In this document: positions 42,777 to 51,854 of the stretch, piece after piece
Layout: the number at the start of each line of letters is the position of its first letter
Position numbering within the stretch: position 1 is the first letter of the stretch
Source of the DNA: Oleispirillum sp965228165
GTDB lineage: Bacteria; Pseudomonadota; Alphaproteobacteria; Rhodospirillales; Rhodospirillaceae
Assembly: GCA_965228165.1 (NCBI GenBank)
Contig: CBDDHB010000003.1
Coordinates: 186,001 to 250,000 of the forward strand
Direction: 5' to 3'
DNA: 64,000 bases
Translations under genes and position numbers: made by a program
Notes under the pieces: generated by a model
Seen by the model: the letters and a program-made list of their open reading frames with translations, nothing else
Told to the model about the DNA's origin: nothing
Databases searched by the model: none

Positions 42777-43778
42777 TCAGACGAGGCCCCTGCGCCGCAG
42801 TTCGGCGGCGATCTCGGCGGCGGCGTTGAGCGGCATCCGGTCCAGGCCGGGAAGCGCCCGCGCGATCGCCCCGGCGTCGCCCTCGAGCATCAGAACCCGG
42901 CGGCGCGCCGCCAGTTCGGCGTGCAGACGGGCGTGCTTGGCCGAGGTTTCCTCCGCCGGGGCGTCGATCAGCACCGGACGCGCGGTGCCGCAGGCCTCGG
43001 AGACCATCGACATCGAATCCCCGGTAACCACCGCCACGTCCGCCCAGGCGAGCAACCCGAAATACGGGTTCTCCCCGGCGTCGCCCCAGCGATAGACCCA
43101 GGCCTCCGGCGGCAGTTCGGCGATCAGCGCGTCCTCCGCCGCGCGCCCGGTCCGGCGCGAGGTGGTCAGAACAAGCCCCCCCCCCAGCTCCGCCGACAGG
43201 GCGGCCAGGGAACGCCCCAGACGGGCGGCGCGGGCGGCGGAAAATCCCCGCGCCTTGGTCGCGCCGCCGACCAGAACGGCGACGCGCGGCGCGGCCAGAC
43301 CGCCCAGACGTTCCGCCCAGGCGTCGCGCGCCGCCGCCAGCTTCGCCGCCGTCACCCGGTGCGGCGACCCGGTGACGCGCAGGACGTTGTCTCCCTCGGG
43401 ACGGACGGCGTCATGGTTGGGCACGGCGATCAGGTCGAAATCGGCGCGCCCCGGCCACCCCGGATCCATGATCTGGCAGAGCGCGCACCGCTGCCCGGCC
43501 CGCGCCGCGCGGGCCTTGATCCAGCGCGCCACCGGGGCGAGCCTGCGGCCCGCCGCGACGACCAGACGGGGCCATCCGCGCGCGCCGGAACGGGGGCGCG
43601 ATTCGGGCGCGCAGCCCAGCAGGCTGGCGCCGCGCAGCAGGTTGGGCAGACGCGCCGAGGCGACATAGGCGATCCGCATCTCGACGAAAGGCTCGCCCAG
43701 GAATTCGGCGACGCCCAGGCTCTGCGCGGTGTTGCCCGCGCGGTCGTCGATCAGCACCCAGATGTCCCGCCCGTCCAC
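42777..43778 (-). CDS. Mitochondrial-fission ELM1 family protein
   Basis: A 333-residue protein of the ELM1/DUF1022 family, glycosyltransferase-B-like in fold. Markers: VWVLIDDRAGNTAQSLGVAEFL-type N-terminus, CQIMDPGWPGRADFDLIAVPNHDAV near 105-130, VLVGGATK, and VVTGDSMSMVSEACGTARPVLI near 265-287. The GTG at 43778 is the likely start, with AAAGGGG upstream. The bacterial role is unknown; in plants ELM1 recruits the fission machinery. It diverges from pyrE with a 153-bp gap. Confidence 0.85.
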   Translation of the reverse strand: MDGRDIWVLIDDRAGNTAQSLGVAEFLGEPFVEMRIAYVASARLPNLLRGASLLGCAPESRPRSGARGWPRLVVAAGRRLAPVARWIKARAARAGQRCALCQIMDPGWPGRADFDLIAVPNHDAVRPEGDNVLRVTGSPHRVTAAKLAAARDAWAERLGGLAAPRVAVLVGGATKARGFSAARAARLGRSLAALSAELGGGLVLTTSRRTGRAAEDALIAELPPEAWVYRWGDAGENPYFGLLAWADVAVVTGDSMSMVSEACGTARPVLIDAPAEETSAKHARLHAELAARRRVLMLEGDAGAIARALPGLDRMPLNAAAEIAAELRRRGLV

Positions 43779-43931
43779 GGCAGCGCCCCTTTCGCTTCTG
43801 TCTCGCGGCGGCAAATCGTCCGGCGCGGCGTCTTCGTTCCGCAACCGATAGCCCTTTTCAGGGTCGAAAAAAAAGCCGTATATCGGCGAACGCACCCCGC
43901 CCAAGCCGCCCCGACCGTGAAGGGAAACCAG

Positions 43932-44633
43932 ATGTCCACCGCCTCCCGTACGTCCGAACAGCGCCGCGCCGGCCAGACCGTCGCGCGCATCCTGATGGAA
44001 ATCGGCGCCGTCAACTTCCGTCCCGAAGACCCCTATACCCTGACCTCCGGCTGGGTCAGCCCGGTCTACATCGACTGCCGCAAGGTGATTTCCTTCCCCC
44101 GCGCCCGCGCGGAAATCACCAAGCACGCGCGCCAGCTGATCACCAGCAAGATCGACTTCGAATCCCTGGACGCCATCGCCGGCGGCGAAACCGCGGGCAT
44201 CCCCTATGCCGCATGGCTGGCCGACGCCATGGACCTGCCGATGCTCTACGTCCGGAAAAAGGCCAAGGGCTTCGGCCGCAACGCCCAGATCGAGGGCGAC
44301 CCCCGCCCCGGCCAGCGCGTCCTTCTGGTCGAGGATCTGGCCACCGACGGCGCCAGCAAGATCAACTTCGTCAACGCCCTGCGCGCCGCCGACCTGCACA
44401 CCGCGCATGCCCTGGTGGTGTTCTTCTACGGCGTTTTCCCGGGCGCCCTGAAGCTGTTGGAGGAAAGCGGCGTCACCCTGCACTACCTCGCCACCTGGTG
44501 GGACGTGCTGGAAGCGGCGGAGGACGGCGGCTATTTCTCGAAGGAGGCGATCCAGGAGGTCCGCGCCTTCCTGCACGACCCGGTGGAATGGTCGCTGCGC
44601 CACGGCGGACGCGGACCCGAAGCCGCGGTTTGA
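43932..44633 (+). CDS. pyrE: Orotate phosphoribosyltransferase
   Basis: A 233-residue pyrimidine-synthesis enzyme that joins orotate to PRPP. The PRPP motif VLLVEDLATDGAS is at 130-142. The substrate region TSGWVSPVYIDCR (38-50) and a KAKGFGRNAQIEG loop (near 111) are present. Length and order match alphaproteobacterial PyrE. A terminator follows immediately. Confidence 0.95.
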   Translation: MSTASRTSEQRRAGQTVARILMEIGAVNFRPEDPYTLTSGWVSPVYIDCRKVISFPRARAEITKHARQLITSKIDFESLDAIAGGETAGIPYAAWLADAMDLPMLYVRKKAKGFGRNAQIEGDPRPGQRVLLVEDLATDGASKINFVNALRAADLHTAHALVVFFYGVFPGALKLLEESGVTLHYLATWWDVLEAAEDGGYFSKEAIQEVRAFLHDPVEWSLRHGGRGPEAAV

Positions 44634-44635
44634 TG

Positions 44636-44670
44636 AAAAAGGCCCCCGGAAAACCGGGGGCCTTTTCCTT
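44636..44670. terminator. Rho-independent terminator after pyrE
   Basis: GGCCCCCGG pairs with CCGGGGGCC around AAAA, with A run before and TTTTCC after. It also serves the convergent panE-like gene. Confidence 0.8.
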
Positions 44671-44687
44671 TGCCGGATGCAACGGGA

Positions 44688-45635
44688 TCACGACCAGAGT
44701 TTCAGCGCGGTATAGATGGCGTCGTGCATCGGCGTCGGCACGTTGCACTCGTGACCGAAACGGCTGACCGCGCCGGACAGCCACGGCACCTCCAGCCGCT
44801 TGCCCTGCAACATGTCGGTCAGCATCGAGGTCCCCATCTCGGGCGGCATCGCCCCGAACATCTGCATGATGGTGTCCTTCAGCGTCGGTTCCAGCTTCAC
44901 CCCCTTGGCCGAAGAAACGCGGATCACTTCCATGATCGCGCCTTCCAGCATCGCCTTGGTATCGGGGTCGGCGAGGATTTCGCCCAGCGGACGCCGCAGC
45001 AGGGCGGCCATGCCGGACAGCGGCGCCAGGTAGGCGAACTTCTTCCAGATTTCGGTCCGGATATCGTCGCTGACCGAGGCCTCCAGGCCGGCCTCGACGA
45101 TCACGTCCTTGATCGCCTCGGCCCGGAGTTGCGGCGCGCCTTCCGGCAGCGCCTCGCCCTGGGCGGTGGCGCCGGGGGCGAAACGGCCGACGACGAAACG
45201 GCCCCAGCGGCCGATCTGGTGGATGATTCCGGGGGTCTCGGTGAAGGACATGGTATAGGCGACGCCGCCCAGGACCATGTCGTGGCCGAACGCCTTCATC
45301 AACGGTTCGGCGGCGGTCAGGCCGTTCTGGAAGGAAACCAGGACGGTCCCCGTGCCGATCATCGGCGGCAGCAACTTGATCGCGTCGTCGCTGTCGTACA
45401 GCTTGACGGTCAGGAACACCACATCGCAGGCGCCGACGTCCTCGGGGTTGTCGGTGACTTGCGGATGCGCGATGAAGGTATTGCCGAAATGCTCGCTTTT
45501 CACGGTCAGCCCGGACAAACGCATCGCCTTCATCTGATTGTCGCGCGCGATAAAGTGCACGTCCTGGCCGGTTGCCGCCAGTTTGGCCCCCAGAAAGCCA
45601 CCCACCGCACCCGCACCGAAAATGCCGATCTTCAT
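44688..45635 (-). CDS. panE: 2-dehydropantoate 2-reductase family protein
   Basis: A 315-residue ketopantoate reductase-like enzyme of coenzyme A synthesis. The NADPH motif is GIFGAGAVGGFLGAKLA (4-20). VSFQNGLTAAE (near 104) and the catalytic Lys region IWKKFAYLAPLSGM (near 202-215) are present; the Asn and Ser of the substrate site appear as expected. The gene may instead act on another keto acid, since many genomes carry paralogues. Confidence 0.82.
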   Translation of the reverse strand: MKIGIFGAGAVGGFLGAKLAATGQDVHFIARDNQMKAMRLSGLTVKSEHFGNTFIAHPQVTDNPEDVGACDVVFLTVKLYDSDDAIKLLPPMIGTGTVLVSFQNGLTAAEPLMKAFGHDMVLGGVAYTMSFTETPGIIHQIGRWGRFVVGRFAPGATAQGEALPEGAPQLRAEAIKDVIVEAGLEASVSDDIRTEIWKKFAYLAPLSGMAALLRRPLGEILADPDTKAMLEGAIMEVIRVSSAKGVKLEPTLKDTIMQMFGAMPPEMGTSMLTDMLQGKRLEVPWLSGAVSRFGHECNVPTPMHDAIYTALKLWS

Positions 45636-45801
45636 GACAAGATCCTCCGTTCGCGTTGTTTCCGTCGCTCCGGCGGAAATGGCGCTGATCGCGCCGGTCG
45701 CGGCCGTCTCGCGGTCGCGAAAAAGCGGGAAGAGAGAACCCCCTTTCCCAACCTTAGATATGGTTTCTCCTCATTATTTTTACAGGTTTTTCCGGACAAA
45801 A

Positions 45802-45836
45802 AGCATCGGGCGCGCCGGTCTTCCGGCGCGCCCGAA
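45802..45836 (-). terminator. Rho-independent terminator of the universal stress protein gene
   Basis: TCGGGCGCGCCGG and its complement flank a four-base loop; on the minus strand a GCTTTTTGT tail follows. It ends transcription shortly after the USP stop. Confidence 0.7.
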
Positions 45837-45858
45837 TCGTCCGGCCTCGAAGGCGCGG

Positions 45859-46695
45859 TCAGTGCGACATCAGCACCGGCACCGTCATGTGCCCCAGAAG
45901 GTGACGGGTCACCCCGCCCAGGACCAGTTCGCGCAGGCGCGACCGGCCATAGGCGCCGGTGACCATCAGATCGACGCCGTCGTCGGCGGCGCGCGACAGC
46001 AGGATCGCCCCGACGTTCATGTCCTCGGCATAGACCGTCTTGGCGGTGGCGGCGACGCCATGGCGCGACAGGTGGGAGCAGATCGCGGCGCAGGGAATGT
46101 CGCCATGCACGCCCTCGGCGTCCTGCGGATTGGCCGCGACCACCGACACCGACTTGGCGGCTTTCAGGAACGGCAAGGCGTCGTGGATGGCACGCACCGA
46201 TTCGCGGCTGGCGTTCCAGGCGCACATCACGTTCTCGCCGATGGTGGGGAAGGTTCCGGCATAGGGAATCACCAGGACCGGACGGCCCGCGTCCATCACC
46301 ACGTTGTCGGCAAGCGCCACCTCTCCCTCGCGATGTTCCTCGTCGGGGTTGAACTGGCCGATCACCACCAGATCGACGTACTTCGCGTGCAGGCAGACGG
46401 TTTCGATCATGTCGCCTTCGTCGCAGCGCCATTCGCCCGACCGTCCGGCATTGGCGCAACGATCCAGGAAGTCCTTGCGCACCGCCATTTCCTCGCGCTC
46501 GGCGACGCGCTTCTGGGTCTCGTAGATGTCGGGTCCGATCTGCGCGGCGACGAAATGCGGGACATAGGGCAACGTCCGCACGAACAGGCCGATGACGCGG
46601 GCGTCGTATTTCGCCGCCAGCCGCAACCCGGCCTCGATGCGTTCGCCGCAGGCCGATCCGGCGTCGAGATGAATCAGAATGTCCTTGATGCCCAT
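45859..46695 (-). CDS. Universal stress protein (tandem UspA domains)
   Basis: A 278-residue protein with two UspA-like halves. The first begins IKDILIHLDAGSACGERIEAGL. The second, near residue 155, contains NVMCAWNASRESVRAIHDALPFL and the ATP-loop sequence VTGAYGRSRLRELVLGGVTRHLLGHMTVPVLM (G-2x-G-9x-G(S/T)-like). Such proteins bind ATP and help survival under starvation or respiratory stress. The start at 46695 fits the domain; upstream ATG at 46749 would add unrelated sequence. Confidence 0.9.
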   Translation of the reverse strand: MGIKDILIHLDAGSACGERIEAGLRLAAKYDARVIGLFVRTLPYVPHFVAAQIGPDIYETQKRVAEREEMAVRKDFLDRCANAGRSGEWRCDEGDMIETVCLHAKYVDLVVIGQFNPDEEHREGEVALADNVVMDAGRPVLVIPYAGTFPTIGENVMCAWNASRESVRAIHDALPFLKAAKSVSVVAANPQDAEGVHGDIPCAAICSHLSRHGVAATAKTVYAEDMNVGAILLSRAADDGVDLMVTGAYGRSRLRELVLGGVTRHLLGHMTVPVLMSH

Positions 46696-46840
46696 GGCTA
46701 CCCTCCCGTAGGAACCTGGCCGGTCGGTATCCGGCCGATGCGTTTTCACCCTTGCTTCGATACCTTGATGCTACTCCTTCCCCGGCCTCGGAGCGAGGGA
46801 ATTTCACGCGTCGAAACAAAGGTGTAACCGGGCGTGGGAA

Positions 46841-47803
46841 TTACCCGGACGCCCCTTCCCCCGCTTCGGAAGAAACCACGCGCTCCAGCGCGGCGGGATT
46901 GGCGACCGACTCGACGATGCCGATCGGGTCCAGGTGCACGATCACCTCGGCCTGGGCGAAGGCGGCGGACAGCGCGTCCTCGACCCGTTGCGCGATATCG
47001 TGGGCCTCGGCCAGGGGCATCGATCCGTCCACTTCCAGATGCAACTGGATGAAGGCGTTGGGACCGGACATCCGGGTGCGCAGATCGTGCAGCGCCAGCG
47101 CGCCGCTTTCCGCCAGAGCGACTTCGATCAGGCGGGCGCGGTCGGCCTCGGGCATTTCCTTGTCCATCAGCTGATCGAAGGCGGCAACGCCGATTCCCCA
47201 GGCGTTGCGCGCCAGATACGCCGCGATCAGCAGGGCGAAGACCGAATCGGCCCACCCCCATCCCACCCAGCGATTGAGCAGAAAGGCAACGATGACGCTG
47301 GCGTTGACCAGGATGTCGCCGGTGTAGTGGGCGGAATCCGCGCCGATCGCCAGCGACTGGGTCTGCCGCACCACGTAGCGCTGGAACGCCACCAGGGCGG
47401 CGGTCGCCGCCATCGAGAACAGCATCACGCCGATCCCCACCGCCTCGCGCGAGACCGCGACCGGATTGACCACGCGCTGCGCCGCCTCCAGGGTCAGGAA
47501 CACCGCCGAGCCGCCGATGAAGGCGGCCTGCGCCAGCCCCGCCACCGATTCCGCCTTGCCGTGACCGAAGCGATGGTCGTGATCGGCGGGCTGAAGCGCC
47601 TGCCGCACCGCCATCATGTTGATCAGGGACGCCGCCGCGTCGAGACCGGAATCCACCAGACTGGCGAGCAGCGCCAGGGAACCGGTGCTCACCCAGGCCG
47701 CCAGCTTGACGACGATCAGGGTTCCGGCGGTGGCGACCGCGGCGATCGTCGCCAGATGCATCAACCGATGGCCGCGCGGCACGTCCTTGGCGAAGAACGG
47801 CAT
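46841..47803 (-). CDS. Cation diffusion facilitator family transporter (FieF-like)
   Basis: A 320-residue CDF metal/proton antiporter with six membrane segments. The first metal motif is in SLVDSGLDAAASL (near 48-60), the second HxxxD in IGADSAHYTGDI (near 160). A His/Asp loop DHDHRFGHGKAES follows helix two. The cytoplasmic C-terminal domain has the MSGPNAFIQLHLEVDG strand and a HxD near HLDPIG. It exports Zn, Fe, Co or Cd; specificity is not clear. Confidence 0.92.
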   Translation of the reverse strand: MPFFAKDVPRGHRLMHLATIAAVATAGTLIVVKLAAWVSTGSLALLASLVDSGLDAAASLINMMAVRQALQPADHDHRFGHGKAESVAGLAQAAFIGGSAVFLTLEAAQRVVNPVAVSREAVGIGVMLFSMAATAALVAFQRYVVRQTQSLAIGADSAHYTGDILVNASVIVAFLLNRWVGWGWADSVFALLIAAYLARNAWGIGVAAFDQLMDKEMPEADRARLIEVALAESGALALHDLRTRMSGPNAFIQLHLEVDGSMPLAEAHDIAQRVEDALSAAFAQAEVIVHLDPIGIVESVANPAALERVVSSEAGEGASG

Positions 47804-47814
47804 GGAGTTCCCCC

Positions 47815-48405
47815 TCAGGGATACAGCTTTTCCACCGTCCAGCCGCCCTCGGCGCGGGTATAGACGGCGCGATCGTGCAGACGGAACGGCTTGTCCTGCC
47901 AGAACTCGATCCGTTCGGGCGGAACCCGGAAGCCCGACCAGTGCGGCGGACGGGGAACCTTGCCCAAACCGAACTTAGCGGTGAATTCGGCGACCCGTTT
48001 TTCCAGGGCGAAGCGGCTTTCCAGCGGACGCGACTGCTGCGACGCCCAGGCGCCGATCTGGCTGCCGCGCGCCCGACTGGCGAAGTACTCGTCGGCCTCG
48101 GTCTCGCCGACCGGCTCCGCCGGTCCCTCGACGCGCACCTGGCGGCGCAGGCTTTTCCAATGGAAGCACAAGGCGACGAAGGGATGCCCGGCAATCTCGC
48201 CGCCCTTTCGGCTTTCCAAGTTGGTGTAGAAGACGAACCCCTTTTCGTCCACCGCCTTCAGCAGGACCATGCGCGACGAAGGACGCCCCCGCGCATCGAC
48301 GGTGGCCAGGTTCATCGCATCGGGATCGTTGACCTCCTTCGCGGCGGCGTCCCGCATCCAGGACTGGAAAAGGTCGAAGGGTTCCGACCATGGGATCAGA
48401 GTCAT
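47815..48405 (-). CDS. pdxH: Pyridoxamine 5'-phosphate oxidase
   Basis: A 196-residue FMN enzyme making pyridoxal phosphate. Motifs are AMNLATVDARGRPSSRMVLLKAVD, GFVFYTNLESRKGGEI, CFHWKSLRRQVRVEG and a C-terminal FRLHDRAVYTRAEGGWTVEKLYP. The start at 48405 (MTLIPWSEP) fits; a longer frame upstream is not conserved. It lies 11 bp upstream of the cation transporter on the same strand. Confidence 0.93.
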   Translation of the reverse strand: MTLIPWSEPFDLFQSWMRDAAAKEVNDPDAMNLATVDARGRPSSRMVLLKAVDEKGFVFYTNLESRKGGEIAGHPFVALCFHWKSLRRQVRVEGPAEPVGETEADEYFASRARGSQIGAWASQQSRPLESRFALEKRVAEFTAKFGLGKVPRPPHWSGFRVPPERIEFWQDKPFRLHDRAVYTRAEGGWTVEKLYP

Positions 48406-48590
48406 GAGCTGCGTCCGATTCGGCTGTATCGCGGTGGGTAGGGTCCGGAGTCTTCCACGGAATTCCCGCCGCGACAAGCCCCGTGGACGCAAGCCCTGGC
48501 GGAAGCCGCGCAAACTCCATAAATCCTTAACGTCTCCGCGTTTATGTTGACGCCGTGTTTCCAGGGCGGAAATCGAGAAGAGGATGAGGC

Positions 48591-49513
48591 ATGGTCACGC
48601 GTGACCCCTATACCGTGCTGGGCGTAGCCAAGACCGCCGACGCCGACGCCATCAAGAAGGCGTTCCGCGCCAAGGCGCGCGCCGCCCATCCGGACAGCAT
48701 CCCCGGCGACCCGAAGGCCGAGGACCGTTTCAAGGAAATCAACAAGGCCTACGAAATTCTGGGCGACGCGAGCAAGCGCGCCCGATTCGACCGCAGCGAG
48801 ATCGACGCCGACGGCAACGAGGCCGCCCCCCTTCGGCGCGCACGCGCGACGCGGCAGGGCCTATTCCGGCGGCGGACGGGGGTTCTCGTTCGAGGACATC
48901 TTCGGCGACAACGACGCCTTTTCCGAGATGTTTCGCGGCGGCGCGGGCGGCGGACGCCCCTTCCAAAGCCGGGGCGCGAACGTTTCCTACACCCTGAAGG
49001 TCCCCTTCGTCGAGGCGGTGACCGGCGCCACCAAGCGCATCGCCCTGACCAACGGCAAGACCCTGGACGTGCGCATCCCCCCCCGGCACCGAAAGCGGCC
49101 AGACCCTGCGATTGAAGGGCCAGGGGATGGCGGGCGCGCAGGGCGGCCCGGCGGGCGACGCCCTGATCGAAATCCGGGTCGAGGACCACCCCCATTTCAA
49201 GCGGCAGGGCCACGACATCCTGCTCGACTTGCCGGTAACCTTGAAAGAGGCGGTACAGGGCGCCAAGGTGACGGTTCCCACCCCCCACGGCGCGGTCAGC
49301 CTCGGCGTCCCCAAGGGATCGAGCAGCGGCAAGGTGCTGCGCCTGCGCGGCAAGGGCGCGCCCTTCGTCCCGCCGGGAGAAACCGCCGAACGCAGGGGCG
49401 ACCTGCTGGTCACCCTGATGATCGTGCTGCCGGAAAACGACGCCGCGCTGGACGCCTTCGTCGATGCCTGGCATCCGGCGGAGGACGAAGACCCGCGCAC
49501 AGGACTGGTCTGA
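48591..49513 (+). pseudogene. DnaJ-like (CbpA-type) co-chaperone, two frameshifts
   Basis: A J-domain protein with C-terminal substrate domains. The J-domain is complete (DPYTVLGVAKTADADAIKKAF), although the usual HPD reads HPD-like AHPDSIPGD, near residues 31-33. The frame is broken at a six-C run (48826-48831) and again at an eight-C run (49077-49084); removing one C at each joins NEAAPFGAHARR, the Gly-rich linker and DIFGD, then IPPGTESGQTLRLKGQG and the C-terminal domain (DHPHFKRQGHDILLDLPVT). The joined protein is 306 residues, normal for CbpA. No zinc-finger domain is present. It helps DnaK refold proteins. Confidence 0.85.
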
Positions 49514-49529
49514 AACCAACCGACCGCGA

Positions 49530-50816
49530 TCAGGCGGAGCGGCCCTCGATCACCGCGCGCACCGGAATCTCCCAGGCGGCGCTCTCGGCGGCCCGGCAGG
49601 CCTCCGCCCCGCCCTTCAACGCGGCCTCCCAGACCTGCGGCAGCCCGTCGGGATCTTCCTTCGTCCATCCCAACCCCAACGCCGCCAACAACGCCGACAT
49701 CGGGGTCTCCCCAAGGTCGCGGGACAGCAGCCATTCGCCGTCGTCGGTGCGCGCGACGAATCCGCCCGCCTTCAGCTTCTCCAGCACCGCCTCGACCGTC
49801 GCCTCCGAGGCCGGCCCCGCCGCCAGCAGCGTCCGCCGCTTCACTCGCGCCCCGGCGGTCTGCGCGGCGCGCAGCAGGGCCAGCGCATCGAGCGCCACCC
49901 CCGCCTCCGCCAGCCCCCGGACGTCGCCGCCGGTGGCGGCATGCGCCCGCCACTCCGGCAGGGCGGCGGTCATCACCGCGCCGAACAGAATCACCGCCCA
50001 GGACAGATACATCGACAGCAGGAACAAAGGAATCACCGCCAACGCGCCGTACAGGGTGCGATAGGTATTGGCGCTGGCGACGAACCGCCCGAAGCCGAAG
50101 CGCAGCAGGGCGAACAGCACCGCCGCCACCGCGCCGCCGATCAGGGCATCGCGCCAGGCCACCGGACGGTTGGGCACCGCCAGGAACAACAGCGAGAAGG
50201 CGATCCATGAAAACAGCGTCGGGGTCAGCAACTCGGCCCAGGCGGACACCCCGGCGAGGGCGTCGCCCGCGATCGCCTTGCGCAGGGCGAACAGGCCGCC
50301 CGAGAACGACGAGGACACCCCCAGCAAAAGCGGCCCCAGGGTCAGCACCGCCCAATAGACCAGCACCCGCGACACCATCGGTCGCTGCCGGGTCACCCGG
50401 AAAATCGCATTGAAGGCGGTTTCGATGGTGGTCAGGGTCAGGATCGCGGTCACCCCCAGGCCGACCACGCCGACCGTGGTCAGTTTGCCGGTGGCGTTGA
50501 CGAACTGCCGCAGGTACACCTGCACCGACTGCCCGGCGTTGGGCAGCATCGACTGCGAGATGAACCCTTCCAATTGGCCGCTCATCGAGGAAAACGTCGG
50601 AAACGCGGAAAAGATCGCCACCATGATCGCCAGCAGCGGCACCAGGGCGATCAGCGAGGTATAGCTCAAGGACGCCGCCACCCGCAGGAACTGATCCTTC
50701 TGGCCGCGCGCGAAGACGTAAAGGGCGAAGTTGGCCCAGGGGGCCTTCCGCCGTAGCCAGGCGCGCAGACGCGGCAAGCCTCCCCGGGGGTCGCGCGCCT
50801 CGGTTCGTTCGTCCAT
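49530..50816 (-). CDS. YihY/virulence factor BrkB family membrane protein
   Basis: A 428-residue integral membrane protein. The YihY domain (~25-290) has about six membrane segments and characteristic parts such as RVAASLSYTSLIALVPLLAIMVAIFSAFP, VGLGVTAILTLTTIETAFNAIF and SANTYRTLYGALAVIPLFLLSMYLSWAVILFG. A C-terminal extension after ~300 looks like a winged-helix unit, common in proteobacterial members. The start at 50816 (MDERTEA) precedes the domain. Once called RNase BN, this is now considered incorrect. Confidence 0.9.
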   Translation of the reverse strand: MDERTEARDPRGGLPRLRAWLRRKAPWANFALYVFARGQKDQFLRVAASLSYTSLIALVPLLAIMVAIFSAFPTFSSMSGQLEGFISQSMLPNAGQSVQVYLRQFVNATGKLTTVGVVGLGVTAILTLTTIETAFNAIFRVTRQRPMVSRVLVYWAVLTLGPLLLGVSSSFSGGLFALRKAIAGDALAGVSAWAELLTPTLFSWIAFSLLFLAVPNRPVAWRDALIGGAVAAVLFALLRFGFGRFVASANTYRTLYGALAVIPLFLLSMYLSWAVILFGAVMTAALPEWRAHAATGGDVRGLAEAGVALDALALLRAAQTAGARVKRRTLLAAGPASEATVEAVLEKLKAGGFVARTDDGEWLLSRDLGETPMSALLAALGLGWTKEDPDGLPQVWEAALKGGAEACRAAESAAWEIPVRAVIEGRSA

Positions 50817-50947
50817 CCCGTTCCCCTTTGCCGGTTGCAGGGTTTCGTGTAGGATACGCGCGCTTTGCCGCCCGCACACCCGGTTTTCCATGGGGTTCGC
50901 ACGATTGCGGGCGCTCCGGTTTATCCGTCCGTAGCATGAGGAATTGA

Positions 50948-51784
50948 ATGACACTCGCCGCACCGTTGATGGCCGGTAAGAAGGGCCTGATCATGGGGGT
51001 CGCCAACGACCGCTCCATCGCCTGGGGGATCGCCAAGGCCTGCCGCGCCCAGGGCGCCGAACTCGCCTTCACCTATCAGGGGGAAGCCCTGCAACGCCGC
51101 GTCGAACCGCTGGCCGAGGAGGTCGGGTCCAAGCTTCTGTTTCCCTGCGACGTCACCGACGCCGCCAGCATGGACGCCCTGTTCGACGGCCTGAAGGAAG
51201 CCTGGGGCGGCATCGACTTCGTGGTTCACGCCATCGCCTTCGCCGGCAAGGAAGCCCTGAAAGGCAAGTACTACGACGTCACCGCCGAGAACTTCGCGCG
51301 GACCATGCACATTTCGGTGTTCTCGTTCACCGACGTCTGCCGCCGCGCGAAGGCCCTGATGAAGGAAGGCGGCAGCCTGCTCACCCTCACCTATTACGGC
51401 TCGGAAAAGTTCATTCCGCACTACAACGTGATGGGCGTGGCGAAGGCGGCTCTCGACGCCTCGGTGCGGTATCTGGCGATGGACCTGGGCGAGGACGGCA
51501 TACGCGTCAACGCGCTGTCCGCCGGGCCGATCAAGACCCTGGCCGCCTCGGGGATCGGCGACTTCCGCTATATCCTGCGGTGGAACGAGGTCAACTCGCC
51601 CCTGAAGCGCAACGTCACCATCGAGGACGTCGGCGCATCGGGCATGTATCTGCTCTCGGACCTCGCCAACGGCGTCACCGGCGAACTGCACCACGTCGAT
51701 TCCGGCTATCATGTCAACGGCATGATCAACCCCGGCAGCGCGGCGGAAAACGCCGAACTGATGAAGTCCTTCGCGGAATCCTGA
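50948..51784 (+). CDS. fabI: Enoyl-ACP reductase FabI
   Basis: A 278-residue NADH-dependent reductase completing each fatty-acid elongation cycle. Parts: GKKGLIMGVANDRSIAWGIA (10-29), VVHAIAFAGKEAL, catalytic Tyr159 and Lys166 in YNVMGVAK with Tyr149 in TLTYYGSEK, and LSAGPIKTLAASGIGDF. It is the triclosan-target type. The gene is intact and stands divergent from brkB, upstream of aroC. Confidence 0.96.
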   Translation: MTLAAPLMAGKKGLIMGVANDRSIAWGIAKACRAQGAELAFTYQGEALQRRVEPLAEEVGSKLLFPCDVTDAASMDALFDGLKEAWGGIDFVVHAIAFAGKEALKGKYYDVTAENFARTMHISVFSFTDVCRRAKALMKEGGSLLTLTYYGSEKFIPHYNVMGVAKAALDASVRYLAMDLGEDGIRVNALSAGPIKTLAASGIGDFRYILRWNEVNSPLKRNVTIEDVGASGMYLLSDLANGVTGELHHVDSGYHVNGMINPGSAAENAELMKSFAES

Positions 51785-51854
51785 TTCCCGCGCCAACCCC
51801 TGAAAGGGGCGTCACCCGACCGGGCGACGCCCCGCCCGATCGGAGACCACTCCC

